Positions 44,568 to 52,098 of a DNA stretch of 64,000 bases are shown piece after piece (the first letter of the stretch is position 1; the number at the start of each line of letters is the position of its first letter). The position numbers and the translations under genes are program-made. The stretch spans positions 2,170,001 through 2,234,000 of the forward strand of contig NZ_CP117167.1 in the NCBI RefSeq assembly GCF_028596025.1, given 5' to 3'. The notes below the pieces were generated by a model. It searched no databases. It was given only the letters and a program-made list of their open reading frames with translations, and was not told the DNA's origin. Source of the DNA: Mucilaginibacter jinjuensis (lineage in GTDB: Bacteria; Bacteroidota; Bacteroidia; Sphingobacteriales; Sphingobacteriaceae).

Positions 44568-45011
44568 ATGAAAAAGTTACTGTTTGTTTTAGCGGCCGTC
44601 CTGATAGGGACGAACGCTTTCAGTCAAATCGAAAAACCAGTTAAATGGTCCTTCGCGATAAAAAAAGAAAGCAAGGACGAGGCCGTTATCTTTCTTAAAG
44701 CGGATATCCAGAAAAGCTGGCACATTTATTCTCTGGATCAAAAAGACGGCGGCCCGATAAAAACCTCTTTTACTTTTTTGCCGGGAATAGCTTATTCACT
44801 GATTGGCACGCCAAGCCAGCCGCAGCCGCATACCAAATTTGAAAGCGCATTCAATATGAATGTATCATACTTTGAAAATTCGGTCATCTTTCAGCAAAGA
44901 ATAAAGCTTAAAGCAGCTAAGAGCGTGCTTCACGGGAAATTGGAATACATGACCTGCAATAATCAAAAATGCCTGCCGCCGGATGATATTGACTTTTCAG
45001 TTAACCTATAA
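44568..45011 (+). CDS. Stand-alone DsbD alpha-domain protein
   Basis: A 147-aa exported protein with signal peptide (about 1-19). The immunoglobulin-like fold of the DsbD N-terminal domain is indicated by WSFAIKKES, SWHIYSLDQKDGGPIKTSF and the C-terminal LEYMTCNNQKCLPP with the redox Cys130 and Cys135. In Escherichia coli this domain is fused to DsbD; here it is separate and should shuttle electrons from the membrane DsbD to periplasmic partners. It lies between msrB and trxB. Confidence 0.88.
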   Translation: MKKLLFVLAAVLIGTNAFSQIEKPVKWSFAIKKESKDEAVIFLKADIQKSWHIYSLDQKDGGPIKTSFTFLPGIAYSLIGTPSQPQPHTKFESAFNMNVSYFENSVIFQQRIKLKAAKSVLHGKLEYMTCNNQKCLPPDDIDFSVNL

Positions 45012-45022
45012 TAGCCTAACAA

Positions 45023-45979
45023 ATGTTTCTAGATACAGAACACGTAAAATGCCTGATCATAGGATCAGGCCCGGCAGGGTACACTGCTGCCATATATGCC
45101 GCACGCGCTGACTTAAAGCCCGTACTTTATACCGGTATCGTGGCCGGCGGTCAACTGACACAAACCACCGAAGTTGAAAATTATCCAGGTTATCCTGATG
45201 GTATTCAGGGCCCCGAAATGATGGAAAACTTCCGTAAACAGGCCGAGCGACTAGGGACGGATATCCGCTTTGGTTATATTACATCCGTTGATTTTTCCAG
45301 CCTGCCGCATAAAGTAGTAGTGGATGAAAGCAAAGTTATTACGGCGGATGCGGTGATTATTTCGACGGGTGCGTCAGCAAAATGGCTCGGTTTGGAATCT
45401 GAACAGAAATATAACGGCTTCGGCGTTTCGGCCTGCGCTGTTTGTGACGGATTTTTCTTTAAAGGCCAGGACGTGGCCATCGTAGGCACGGGAGATACGG
45501 CTGCAGAAGAAACTACCTATCTTGCTAAACTTTGCCGTAAAGTATACATGCTGGTAAGGCGGGACGAGTTCCGCGCTTCAAAAGCTATGGTAAACCGCAT
45601 ATTAAGTACGCCTAATATCGAGTTGCTGTACGACACGGAGACGAAAGAAATTTTAGGCGATGGCCTGAATGTTACCGGTGTCAAAGTCATCAATAACAAG
45701 ACCTACGAAGAGCATCACCTCGATGTCACGGGATTTTTTGTTGCCATCGGACATCATCCGAATACTGATATTTTCAGAGGCTGGATTCACATGGACGAAG
45801 TTGGTTATATAAAAACGATGCCGGGATCGACTACGACAAATATTGAGGGCGTGTTTTGCTGCGGTGACGCCCAGGACCACATATACCGGCAGGCCGTTAC
45901 AGCGGCCGGCAGCGGCTGCATGGCCGCCATCGATGCCGAACGCTACCTGGCTGCAAAGGAACATATCGTTACTGCCTAA
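45023..45979 (+). CDS. trxB: Thioredoxin-disulfide reductase
   Basis: A 318-aa flavoprotein with an N-terminal FAD motif (IIGSGPAGYTAAIYAARA), the CAVCDG active site (Cys138 and Cys141), a second Rossmann motif for NADPH (VAIVGTGDTAAEE) and the GVFCCGDAQDHIYRQAVTAAGSGCMAA ending. It reduces thioredoxin with NADPH in the cytoplasm and so supplies the electrons that DsbD carries outward. Its position in the operon closes the electron chain to MsrA/MsrB. Confidence 0.96.
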   Translation: MFLDTEHVKCLIIGSGPAGYTAAIYAARADLKPVLYTGIVAGGQLTQTTEVENYPGYPDGIQGPEMMENFRKQAERLGTDIRFGYITSVDFSSLPHKVVVDESKVITADAVIISTGASAKWLGLESEQKYNGFGVSACAVCDGFFFKGQDVAIVGTGDTAAEETTYLAKLCRKVYMLVRRDEFRASKAMVNRILSTPNIELLYDTETKEILGDGLNVTGVKVINNKTYEEHHLDVTGFFVAIGHHPNTDIFRGWIHMDEVGYIKTMPGSTTTNIEGVFCCGDAQDHIYRQAVTAAGSGCMAAIDAERYLAAKEHIVTA

Positions 45980-46018
45980 TCTCATTAAAACTTCGCTTTA
46001 CACCTATAAAACGCTGAA

Positions 46019-46588
46019 ATGCTGACTAACGAACAAAACCTCCATCCACATCAATGGGTTGACCTGCATGCCGATTATTTATATGCTTATGCGATTACCC
46101 GCATCGCAGACGAAGAGCAGGTACGCGATTTGGTACAGGAAACTTTTTTATCGGCGCTCGAACGGATTGATAAATTTGAAGGCAGAAGTTCTGAGAGAAC
46201 CTGGCTCACGGCCATATTAAAGCATAAAATATATGACCTGTACCGAAAAAAATCAAGATCGGGTATTGCCGTAAACTTTTCGGCATCAGACGATGAAACC
46301 GAATTTTTCGATCCGAATTTGAATAACTGGAAAAAAGAGCACTGGCCTGAACCGTTTGGCGTCGAAGAAAATGACCCGTTGCACAACAAGGAGTTAAACC
46401 GCATTCTTGATTTATGCATGAAGAAACTGCCGCCTTTATGGCTGTCTGTTTTTACGATGAAACATATGGACGACGAAACCAAGGAAACGATATGCTCAGA
46501 GCTGAAAGTATCGGATGCTAATTTTTGGGTTATTATTCACCGCTCAAAAGTAAACCTGAGGGCCTGTCTTCAAAAATTCTGGAATTGA
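46019..46588 (+). CDS. ECF RNA polymerase sigma factor (second paralogue)
   Basis: A 189-aa sigma factor with region 2 (DYLYAYAITRIADEEQVRDLVQETFLSALE) and region 4 (PPLWLSVFTMKHMDD, NFWVIIHRSKVNLRACL). It is clearly paralogous to the one at 33486: the segment FDPNLNNWKKEHWPEPFG and much of region 4 are nearly identical. Unlike that one it has no anti-sigma gene beside it. It ends the plus-strand redox operon, 39 bases after trxB, and a TGTAAGG-N15-CGTCTAA promoter follows for the next gene. Confidence 0.93.
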   Translation: MLTNEQNLHPHQWVDLHADYLYAYAITRIADEEQVRDLVQETFLSALERIDKFEGRSSERTWLTAILKHKIYDLYRKKSRSGIAVNFSASDDETEFFDPNLNNWKKEHWPEPFGVEENDPLHNKELNRILDLCMKKLPPLWLSVFTMKHMDDETKETICSELKVSDANFWVIIHRSKVNLRACLQKFWN

Positions 46589-46663
46589 ACGGACAGCGGT
46601 TGACTCATCGGTTAACCGCAGTTAAAATCTTTAAATGGAATAATCGAAAAACATTAAACCTTT

Positions 46664-46692
46664 TGTAAGGACATGGATGTTTAAGCGTCTAA
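46664..46692 (+). promoter_or_regulatory. ECF-type promoter before the SDR gene
   Basis: TGTAAGG (46664-46670), 15 bases, CGTCTAA (46686-46692), about 65 bases before the ATG at 46757. The -10 part has T where the other copies have A. Confidence 0.72.
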
Positions 46693-46756
46693 TTAAACAA
46701 ACCGGATCATACGGGGTATTTTGTTATAATTAGTCTGCAATCTTAATAGAAAAAAC

Positions 46757-47545
46757 ATGAATTTTAAAGAAAAGAAAGTCCTGATCACTGGTGGTTCGAG
46801 CGGGATAGGTAAAGTAATTATCGCTGAATTAGTCTCGTTAGGCACAAAACATATTGCCGTTGTCGGTCGTGACCCGAAAAAATTTGAACAGCTAAGAATG
46901 GAGTTCACTGATATTTCCTTTCTATTTTTTGAGGGAAATGTTGCCGAGTTGGATATCATTAAGCAAATTTCTGCCGAAATTCAATCTAAGTGGGCGGGAC
47001 TTGATATCCTTATCAATAATGCCGGTGTAGTAAGCGCCGGAAAACTCGAAGACATCAGCGATGAAGATATTATTGCCCAGCAGAATATCAATGTGACCGG
47101 TCTGATTCTTTTAACGAAATACTGCCTGCCATTATTAAAATTAAGCAGTGAGGCCGCTATCATCAATGTGTCTTCAGGTCTTGGGATCATTGGTCTTCCT
47201 TTTTATGCCCCTTACGCTGCCACAAAGGCTGCGGTAAGGCAGTTCTCAGAAGCGGTGCGTCGGGAATTACAGGACTACCCAATTCATGTGATGACGGTTT
47301 ATCCAACTGCCACTGATACCCCAATGATGACAACAGCAAACACTTCCAATATGGACACTGCGGAAGCGGTAGCGAAAAGCACCATTGAAGGCCTTCAAAA
47401 AAAATCAATCGATGTTTTCAGGGGCGGTGAGCAGATGCTGAACAACCGTATCTTAAATTTTCAAAATCCCCTGGAGTATGATGAAAAGGTTAAAGGTATG
47501 TATGAAGCTATGTCTAAAAGAGCCTCACAACATAGGGCAATGTAA
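46757..47545 (+). CDS. SDR family oxidoreductase
   Basis: A 262-aa short-chain dehydrogenase: TGGSSGIGK cofactor motif, LINNAGVVSAG, Ser in INVSSGLGI, and YAATKAAVR with Tyr/Lys. The later PTATDTPMM segment resembles the DltE-like branch. It carries one of the five ECF-type promoters, which links it to the redox regulon, possibly for detoxifying oxidised carbonyls. A bidirectional terminator separates it from the next gene. Confidence 0.9.
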   Translation: MNFKEKKVLITGGSSGIGKVIIAELVSLGTKHIAVVGRDPKKFEQLRMEFTDISFLFFEGNVAELDIIKQISAEIQSKWAGLDILINNAGVVSAGKLEDISDEDIIAQQNINVTGLILLTKYCLPLLKLSSEAAIINVSSGLGIIGLPFYAPYAATKAAVRQFSEAVRRELQDYPIHVMTVYPTATDTPMMTTANTSNMDTAEAVAKSTIEGLQKKSIDVFRGGEQMLNNRILNFQNPLEYDEKVKGMYEAMSKRASQHRAM

Positions 47546-47585
47546 GTACAGCATTTTTTAATGAGTTGTTTTTGAGTTGAATGTT

Positions 47586-47617
47586 AAGCGCCTGCAGATT
47601 TCCGCAGGCGCTTTTTT
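47586..47617. terminator. Bidirectional terminator
   Basis: AAGCGCCTGC (47586-47595) and GCAGGCGCTT (47604-47613) form a perfect 10-bp stem, followed by a T run. It serves the SDR gene and the converging crotonase gene. Confidence 0.9.
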
Positions 47618-47647
47618 AGGTTCAGCCAATTTAGCGCAAATACTTAT

Positions 47648-48490
47648 CTACTTTGAAAGGGCACTCAATTCTTCCAAAGGCCAGGTTGCCGACATTTCTT
47701 CATTTATCTCCGATGCGAGCTTGCCGGTCATTAACTGACGAGAGCTCCTAAGGGTTATCGTAGGTTTTGCAGCAAGTGAGGTCGCGATTTTTAACGCTGA
47801 ATCATACACGCCTTTTCCGTTAGCCAATTCTGTAATCACGCCATAGTCCAAAGCCTCACGGGCACTTAATTTTTTTCCTAGCAGCAGAAATTGTCTGGCA
47901 CGGTTGACACCTAATAGCCGGGACCATACGGCAAAAATGCCATCACCGGGTGCAACACCGAATTGCAGGTGATTATCCTGGAACCAGGCATTTTCATCCG
48001 CAATAACAACATCGGCCAGCAAAGCCATTTCTGAACGCAATGGTGTAGGGCCATTCACCGCCGATATAACCGGAATCTGGACACCTACGGCGCTTTTCAG
48101 CATGCGTTTTGCCAGTGCAGATATTTTATACCATTGGGCAGGCTTAGACAAATCACCAAATGTTGTAAAATCCGCCTCTTTAATGAAGTAGCTGCCAGTT
48201 CCGGTTAAAAGCAGGACTTTGTTATCGAAATCTTTGTTTACTTCATCGAAAGCGTCAGCCAGTTCCTGATAGGCATCAAGGGTCAGAATAAACTCTTTTT
48301 GATTGGTGTGCAGTTTCATGATCACTACGCCCTCTGGTGTCCGGGTAAGATCAATCGTTTTATAAGTCTTGAAGTTTTTATCTGTTGAGGCCACAGCTAT
48401 TCCCGGTACCAGGCTTGCAACTGCCATGCTTGCGGAAGCTTTAAGCGTTCCGGCAAGAAAGCTCCTGCGGTCAATTTCTTTGGTATTCAT
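47648..48490 (-). CDS. Tat-exported enoyl-CoA hydratase/isomerase-fold protein
   Basis: About 280 aa from the start at 48490; the longer frame to 48529 overlaps the hydrolase gene. The N-terminus has a twin-arginine motif (DRRSFLAGTLKASASMAVASLVPG), so the protein should be exported folded. The rest is a crotonase fold (VVIMKLHTNQKEFILTLDAYQELADAF, PVISAVNGPTPLRSEMALLADVVIADENAWFQ, FGVAPGDGIFAVWSRLLGVNRARQFLLLGKKLSAREALDYGVI). Crotonases normally use CoA thioesters in the cytoplasm, so export is odd. It follows the alpha/beta hydrolase gene in one operon. Confidence 0.82.
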   Translation of the reverse strand: MNTKEIDRRSFLAGTLKASASMAVASLVPGIAVASTDKNFKTYKTIDLTRTPEGVVIMKLHTNQKEFILTLDAYQELADAFDEVNKDFDNKVLLLTGTGSYFIKEADFTTFGDLSKPAQWYKISALAKRMLKSAVGVQIPVISAVNGPTPLRSEMALLADVVIADENAWFQDNHLQFGVAPGDGIFAVWSRLLGVNRARQFLLLGKKLSAREALDYGVITELANGKGVYDSALKIATSLAAKPTITLRSSRQLMTGKLASEINEEMSATWPLEELSALSK

Positions 48491-48497
48491 AGTTTTC

Positions 48498-49367
48498 TTA
48501 TTTAGTGAATTTTTGCAGAAAATGTTCAATAATCGGGATCATCTCGCTGTGGTACTCTTCAATAGCAAAGTGCCCGCCGTCAAACTTGTAGACTGCCGCG
48601 TTTTTAAGATCTTTTTGATAGGCATCCGCGCCGGCAGGCACAAAAATCTGATCGTTTTTTCCCCAAAGTATCAGCGCAGGCGGTTGTTCTGTCTGCAGAT
48701 AATTTTGCCATTCGGCATATAGCGGAAAGTTCGTGCCGTAATTGGCAAATAACGCAGCCTGAATTTCTTTAATTCCCTTACGCTCCATCAGTAATGAGTC
48801 AAACAGGAAAGAATCCGGATTAATTCTTTCAGGATGCGCCGCACCTTCCATATACATATTTTTAATTCCTTCTAAGGTCATCATACCCAGGGTCGCAGCT
48901 TCCAAACCTTTAGAATCGCCGGCACGCTCCAGTTCACCGATTGCCTGAACCATTGGACCAAGCCCTTCGAAATAGGCGTTAGCATTTTGAATAAGCAGCG
49001 TTTGAATTAACTCAGGACGGCGGGCAGCGATCCGGAATCCAACAGGACTGCCGTAATCCTGCATGAAGAGGCTGAATTTTTTTAAGTTTATCTGGTCGAT
49101 AAAGCGCTCCATGGTAATGGATAACTGATCGAAAGAATAATCGTAATCAGCCAAACCCGGCGCGTCACTGTGTCCAAATCCAGGATAATCGGGCGCGATC
49201 ACATGGTAAGATGCTGAAAGGGCTGTCAGCAGGTCCCTGTACATATGTGACGACGATGGAAATCCATGGAAAAATAAAATGGTAGGATTCGGTGGGTCTC
49301 CGGATTCCCTATAAAAAATATTTATCCCGTCCACGTTTTCGGAACGATATTTTACTTGATTTTTCAT
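48498..49367 (-). CDS. Alpha/beta hydrolase (dehalogenase/epoxide hydrolase-like)
   Basis: A 289-aa cytoplasmic hydrolase. Motifs: oxyanion loop FFHGFPSSSHMYRDL, nucleophile Asp in FMQDYGSPVG, cap region, LILWGKNDQIFVP with the acid, and GGHFAIEE with the catalytic His. The Asp nucleophile indicates the haloalkane dehalogenase/epoxide hydrolase type. A TetR-type operator (49385-49400) lies just upstream and the tetR gene follows across a terminator. It resembles the truncated hydrolase at 56490. Confidence 0.9.
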   Translation of the reverse strand: MKNQVKYRSENVDGINIFYRESGDPPNPTILFFHGFPSSSHMYRDLLTALSASYHVIAPDYPGFGHSDAPGLADYDYSFDQLSITMERFIDQINLKKFSLFMQDYGSPVGFRIAARRPELIQTLLIQNANAYFEGLGPMVQAIGELERAGDSKGLEAATLGMMTLEGIKNMYMEGAAHPERINPDSFLFDSLLMERKGIKEIQAALFANYGTNFPLYAEWQNYLQTEQPPALILWGKNDQIFVPAGADAYQKDLKNAAVYKFDGGHFAIEEYHSEMIPIIEHFLQKFTK

Positions 49368-49384
49368 TTTAAAAGAGATTGAAT

Positions 49385-49400
49385 TGTAATGCTCATTACA
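49385..49400. promoter_or_regulatory. TetR-type palindromic operator
   Basis: TGTAATG-CT-CATTACA is a perfect inverted repeat 18 bases upstream of the hydrolase start codon. The same half-sites occur at 51188-51217, so both are probably bound by the adjacent TetR protein. Confidence 0.7.
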
Positions 49401-49413
49401 GTACTAATGAAAT

Positions 49414-49458
49414 AAAGACCCGTTTCTTAACCGGTATTTGGCAGAAACGGGTCTCTTT
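49414..49458 (-). terminator. Terminator of the tetR gene
   Basis: AAAGACCCGTTTC (49414-49426) pairs with GAAACGGGTCTCTTT (49444-49458) around an 18-base loop; on the minus strand it is followed by ATTTCATT. It lies right after the TetR stop and before the hydrolase operator. Confidence 0.8.
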
Positions 49459-49459
49459 A

Positions 49460-50038
49460 TTAATTTAAAATTTCGAGGTCTGCAGTAATCAATTCCTTCA
49501 TCACATCGTTATCGGGATACATTCTCCGCGTGATATTCAGGCCGTTCCAAAGCGTAATAAGCTGCCTGGCAAGAACCATCGACGGTGTCTTGCTTTTAAG
49601 CTGACCATTTGACCGAGCCCGCTCAATTGTTTCCGAGAATAGTTGTTCAACTTCCTTCAAAATCATGACGGCTTCTTTTTCCAGATGCTGGTCAAGCAAA
49701 GACATTTCAACAATGGTATTACCCATTAAACACCCTTTCAAATGCTCTTCGTGACTGGCAAGCGCCATATTCATAAAAAATTGCCTGATTACATTCAGAG
49801 GTTGATCGCTTCCATTTACCTTATTTTTAAATACAGTAAATGTTTTCCTGTGGAACTGTTTGACCGCTTTTTCAAAAACTTCCTTTTTGCCTTGTTTGTA
49901 ACTATGGTAAAGACTGCCCTGACCAATACCCATTGCCTTTAACAAATCCTCTGCAGACGTAGCTGTCAGCCCGCGTCCCCAAAAAGCTGTTAAAGCTTTA
50001 TCCAACACCTCTTCTTCATCGAATATCCTGGGTCTCAT
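49460..50038 (-). CDS. TetR/AcrR family transcriptional regulator
   Basis: A 192-aa repressor. The N-terminal helix-turn-helix reads GRGLTATSAEDLLKAMGIGQGSLYHSYKQGKKEVFEKAV, standard for the family; the C-terminal ligand-binding region is of the TetR_C type with CLMGNTIVEMS. It is co-directional with the hydrolase and NmrA-like genes. Two TGTAATG-N2-CATTACA operators nearby are its probable sites. Confidence 0.92.
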   Translation of the reverse strand: MRPRIFDEEEVLDKALTAFWGRGLTATSAEDLLKAMGIGQGSLYHSYKQGKKEVFEKAVKQFHRKTFTVFKNKVNGSDQPLNVIRQFFMNMALASHEEHLKGCLMGNTIVEMSLLDQHLEKEAVMILKEVEQLFSETIERARSNGQLKSKTPSMVLARQLITLWNGLNITRRMYPDNDVMKELITADLEILN

Positions 50039-50081
50039 TTCAATAGGTTTTTCTTACAAAATAAGGAAATATTGCCATCAT

Positions 50082-50693
50082 TTAGTACCCTACAGTGAAC
50101 CTTGTTTTCAGATGTTTCGGTTCTTCGATCTCGTCCAACATAGCTACAGAGAAATCTTCGTAGGAAATCCAGCTTTTTCCATCAGCGCCAACTAACAGGT
50201 CATCTTTGCCCAGACGGAATTCACCTGTACGTTGTCCATCGGTAAATAACGCTGCCGGGCTCAGGAAAGTCCAGTCAAGATCGGTGACACCGCGGAGAAT
50301 TTCCAGGAAACGAACGCCGCTTTTTGCCTCTTCAATAGCCCAGTCCGGAACATGACCTGAATCCAGAACAGTTACGCCGGGGCTGAACTGCAAACTTGAA
50401 GCGCCGCCTACGATCAGGTAACGTTTAACGCCTGATAAACGAACAGCCTCGATCAGTTTATTCGGTTCGGAACTCAAAAACTTAACGCTGGAAATCACTA
50501 CGTCGTTTCCCTTCAGGGTTTCAGCCAGAGCCTGCGGGTCATCAACATTTCCCTGCACCTTTTTAAATTGGCTGGTTTCTTCGTCCGTTCCGATGTTTCT
50601 GGCAATCCCTGTCACCTCGTGGCCCCGGTTTACCGCTTCTGAAATAAGTCGCTGGCCGACATTGCCGGTAGCGCCGATAATTGCAATTTTCAT
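50082..50693 (-). CDS. NAD(P)H-binding (NmrA-like SDR) oxidoreductase
   Basis: A 203-aa protein of the atypical SDR family: IGATGNVGQRLISEAVNRGHEVTGIAR at the N-terminus (GxxGxxG cofactor motif) and later LIVGGASSLQFSPG and LDWTFLSPAALF. The classical Tyr-x3-Lys is not obvious, as is usual for this branch. It starts downstream of a broken SnoaL-like gene on the same strand and lies before tetR, so the three could have formed an operon under the operator at 51188. Confidence 0.88.
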   Translation of the reverse strand: MKIAIIGATGNVGQRLISEAVNRGHEVTGIARNIGTDEETSQFKKVQGNVDDPQALAETLKGNDVVISSVKFLSSEPNKLIEAVRLSGVKRYLIVGGASSLQFSPGVTVLDSGHVPDWAIEEAKSGVRFLEILRGVTDLDWTFLSPAALFTDGQRTGEFRLGKDDLLVGADGKSWISYEDFSVAMLDEIEEPKHLKTRFTVGY

Positions 50694-50710
50694 AGTGATA
50701 TAATTTAAAT

Positions 50711-51183
50711 TTAAAACATTGTGTTCCCATTAGCCGCCTGTGCTGGGATAGGCTGCACTACATCCCAGTGTTCTACGATCTTGCCAAGATCAAGACGGAA
50801 AATATCGATAAATTCATTGCCTTTCGTCCCCGGAGTCAATATCTCATGTACATGAATAATGACGTAATTCCGTTCAGAGAACACCTGCGTGATTGTCCAG
50901 TGTGATTTTGGAAAATGGGTTTTAAGAAAGCAAGATAATTACTAAGCCCCTAAGGGCCGTCAGCAGCCTTCGGATTATGCTGGATGTAGGTTGCGCCTAT
51001 ATAATGCGAGGCATCTGCAAAGTCTTTTTTATTCAGCCCCGCTTCGAAAAAAGCAACGACATTTTTTTCATTGTCATTCTTAGGCACAACCTTTCTAACC
51101 TGGCTGTAAAGGCCGGTAATGGTGGCACTAAGAACGACCATCATCAATCCAATTTTTTTCATTTCAGTCTTTAAAACGGTCAA
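50711..51183 (-). pseudogene. SnoaL/NTF2-like secreted protein, nonsense plus frameshift
   Basis: From 51183 (or 51165, MKKIGLMMVVLSATITGLYSQ, a signal peptide) the frame reads AFFEAGLNKKDFADASHYIGATYIQHNPKAADGP and then meets an in-frame TAG where GAG would give GPEGLSNYL. After LSNYLAFLK a one-base loss in an A run shifts the frame, and the other frame continues THFPKSHWTITQVFSERNY ... IVEHWDVVQPIPAQAANGNTMF to a stop at 50711. This is a SnoaL-like protein of about 150 aa with two lesions. The operator upstream is intact. Confidence 0.8.
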
Positions 51184-51187
51184 ATGT

Positions 51188-51217
51188 ATAGTTTTGTAAT
51201 GAACATTACAAAACTAT
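51188..51217. promoter_or_regulatory. Second TetR-type operator, 14-bp perfect arms
   Basis: Arms ATAGTTTTGTAATG and CATTACAAAACTAT flank AA at 51202-51203. The core TGTAATG-N2-CATTACA equals that at 49385-49400. It lies four bases upstream of the SnoaL-like pseudogene start. Confidence 0.75.
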
Positions 51218-51300
51218 TTGAATTATTTATTTTTGCTTCATAATGCTTAGCAGGGCCTTAAAATTTGCTGATGTTACGTCGACAACAAATTTTCATTGCC

Positions 51301-51981
51301 CTATTCTTTTCCCAAAATAGTGATATCCAAATCCCTGCGTTTGTTAAAACCAAGTTTGTCATATAAGGCAATGGCCTTAGTATTTCCTTTAGCAACATGC
51401 AAAAAAGCAAAACTGCGGGCTTCACGGATTAACCGCGCCTGGTGTTTTATCAACCGGCTGGCATAACCTTTTCCAATATGTTCAGGATGACAGCATACGG
51501 CGCTGATCTCCGTATACGGATAGGGTTTTAAACGCTGCCCGGCCATCGCAATTAGGGTTTCACCTTCAAAGATGCCGTAGTAATTTCCGAAATCAATGGT
51601 CCGGCTGAGAAACGGCCCCGGCTGGGTAAGCCTGGTCAGTTCAAGCATGGCCGGTATATGTTCGTCGGTGAGCTTAATTAGATTAACGTCCTCTACCGGG
51701 GCAGGTACCGGCGCTTCGAAAAGCATTTGTACAACCCGTATCCGATTAACTTCCTTGAACGGATTTTTTGCGCTTAATGGGGATGTACTGAAAACAGCTA
51801 TTGTTTCTCCAGGATTATGACTTTCATAAAGCTGATCTAAATTATTAGCCGAATTCGTCAGCATGCCAGCATACCTTGATACGGTTTTCATGAAATGTTT
51901 TGCTTTTTCAGCTCCTACAGCGAAATGCCGGTTGCCGGTGTTTAAAGCGTTCCAGGCTGGGTTATCCAGTATATATCTCAT
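51301..51981 (-). CDS. GNAT family N-acetyltransferase
   Basis: A 226-aa cytoplasmic protein. The N-terminal half is poorly conserved; the C-terminal GNAT/FR47-like domain shows YTEISAVCCHPEHIGKGYASRLIKHQARLI, the acetyl-CoA-binding Q/R-x-x-G-x-G/A type loop, and FLHVAKGNTKAIALYDKLGF. It acetylates an unknown amine. It stands alone on the minus strand. Confidence 0.88.
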   Translation of the reverse strand: MRYILDNPAWNALNTGNRHFAVGAEKAKHFMKTVSRYAGMLTNSANNLDQLYESHNPGETIAVFSTSPLSAKNPFKEVNRIRVVQMLFEAPVPAPVEDVNLIKLTDEHIPAMLELTRLTQPGPFLSRTIDFGNYYGIFEGETLIAMAGQRLKPYPYTEISAVCCHPEHIGKGYASRLIKHQARLIREARSFAFLHVAKGNTKAIALYDKLGFNKRRDLDITILGKE

Positions 51982-52098
51982 CGTAAAAAAGTTTAATTAT
52001 GCTGTAATTTCCGCTCTGATCAGCTTGTTGTGGTCTGCGGATTGAACAAAAAAAGCCTTACTGTAGGTAAAGCTTTCTTTGTCAGATATTTCGGGGCA

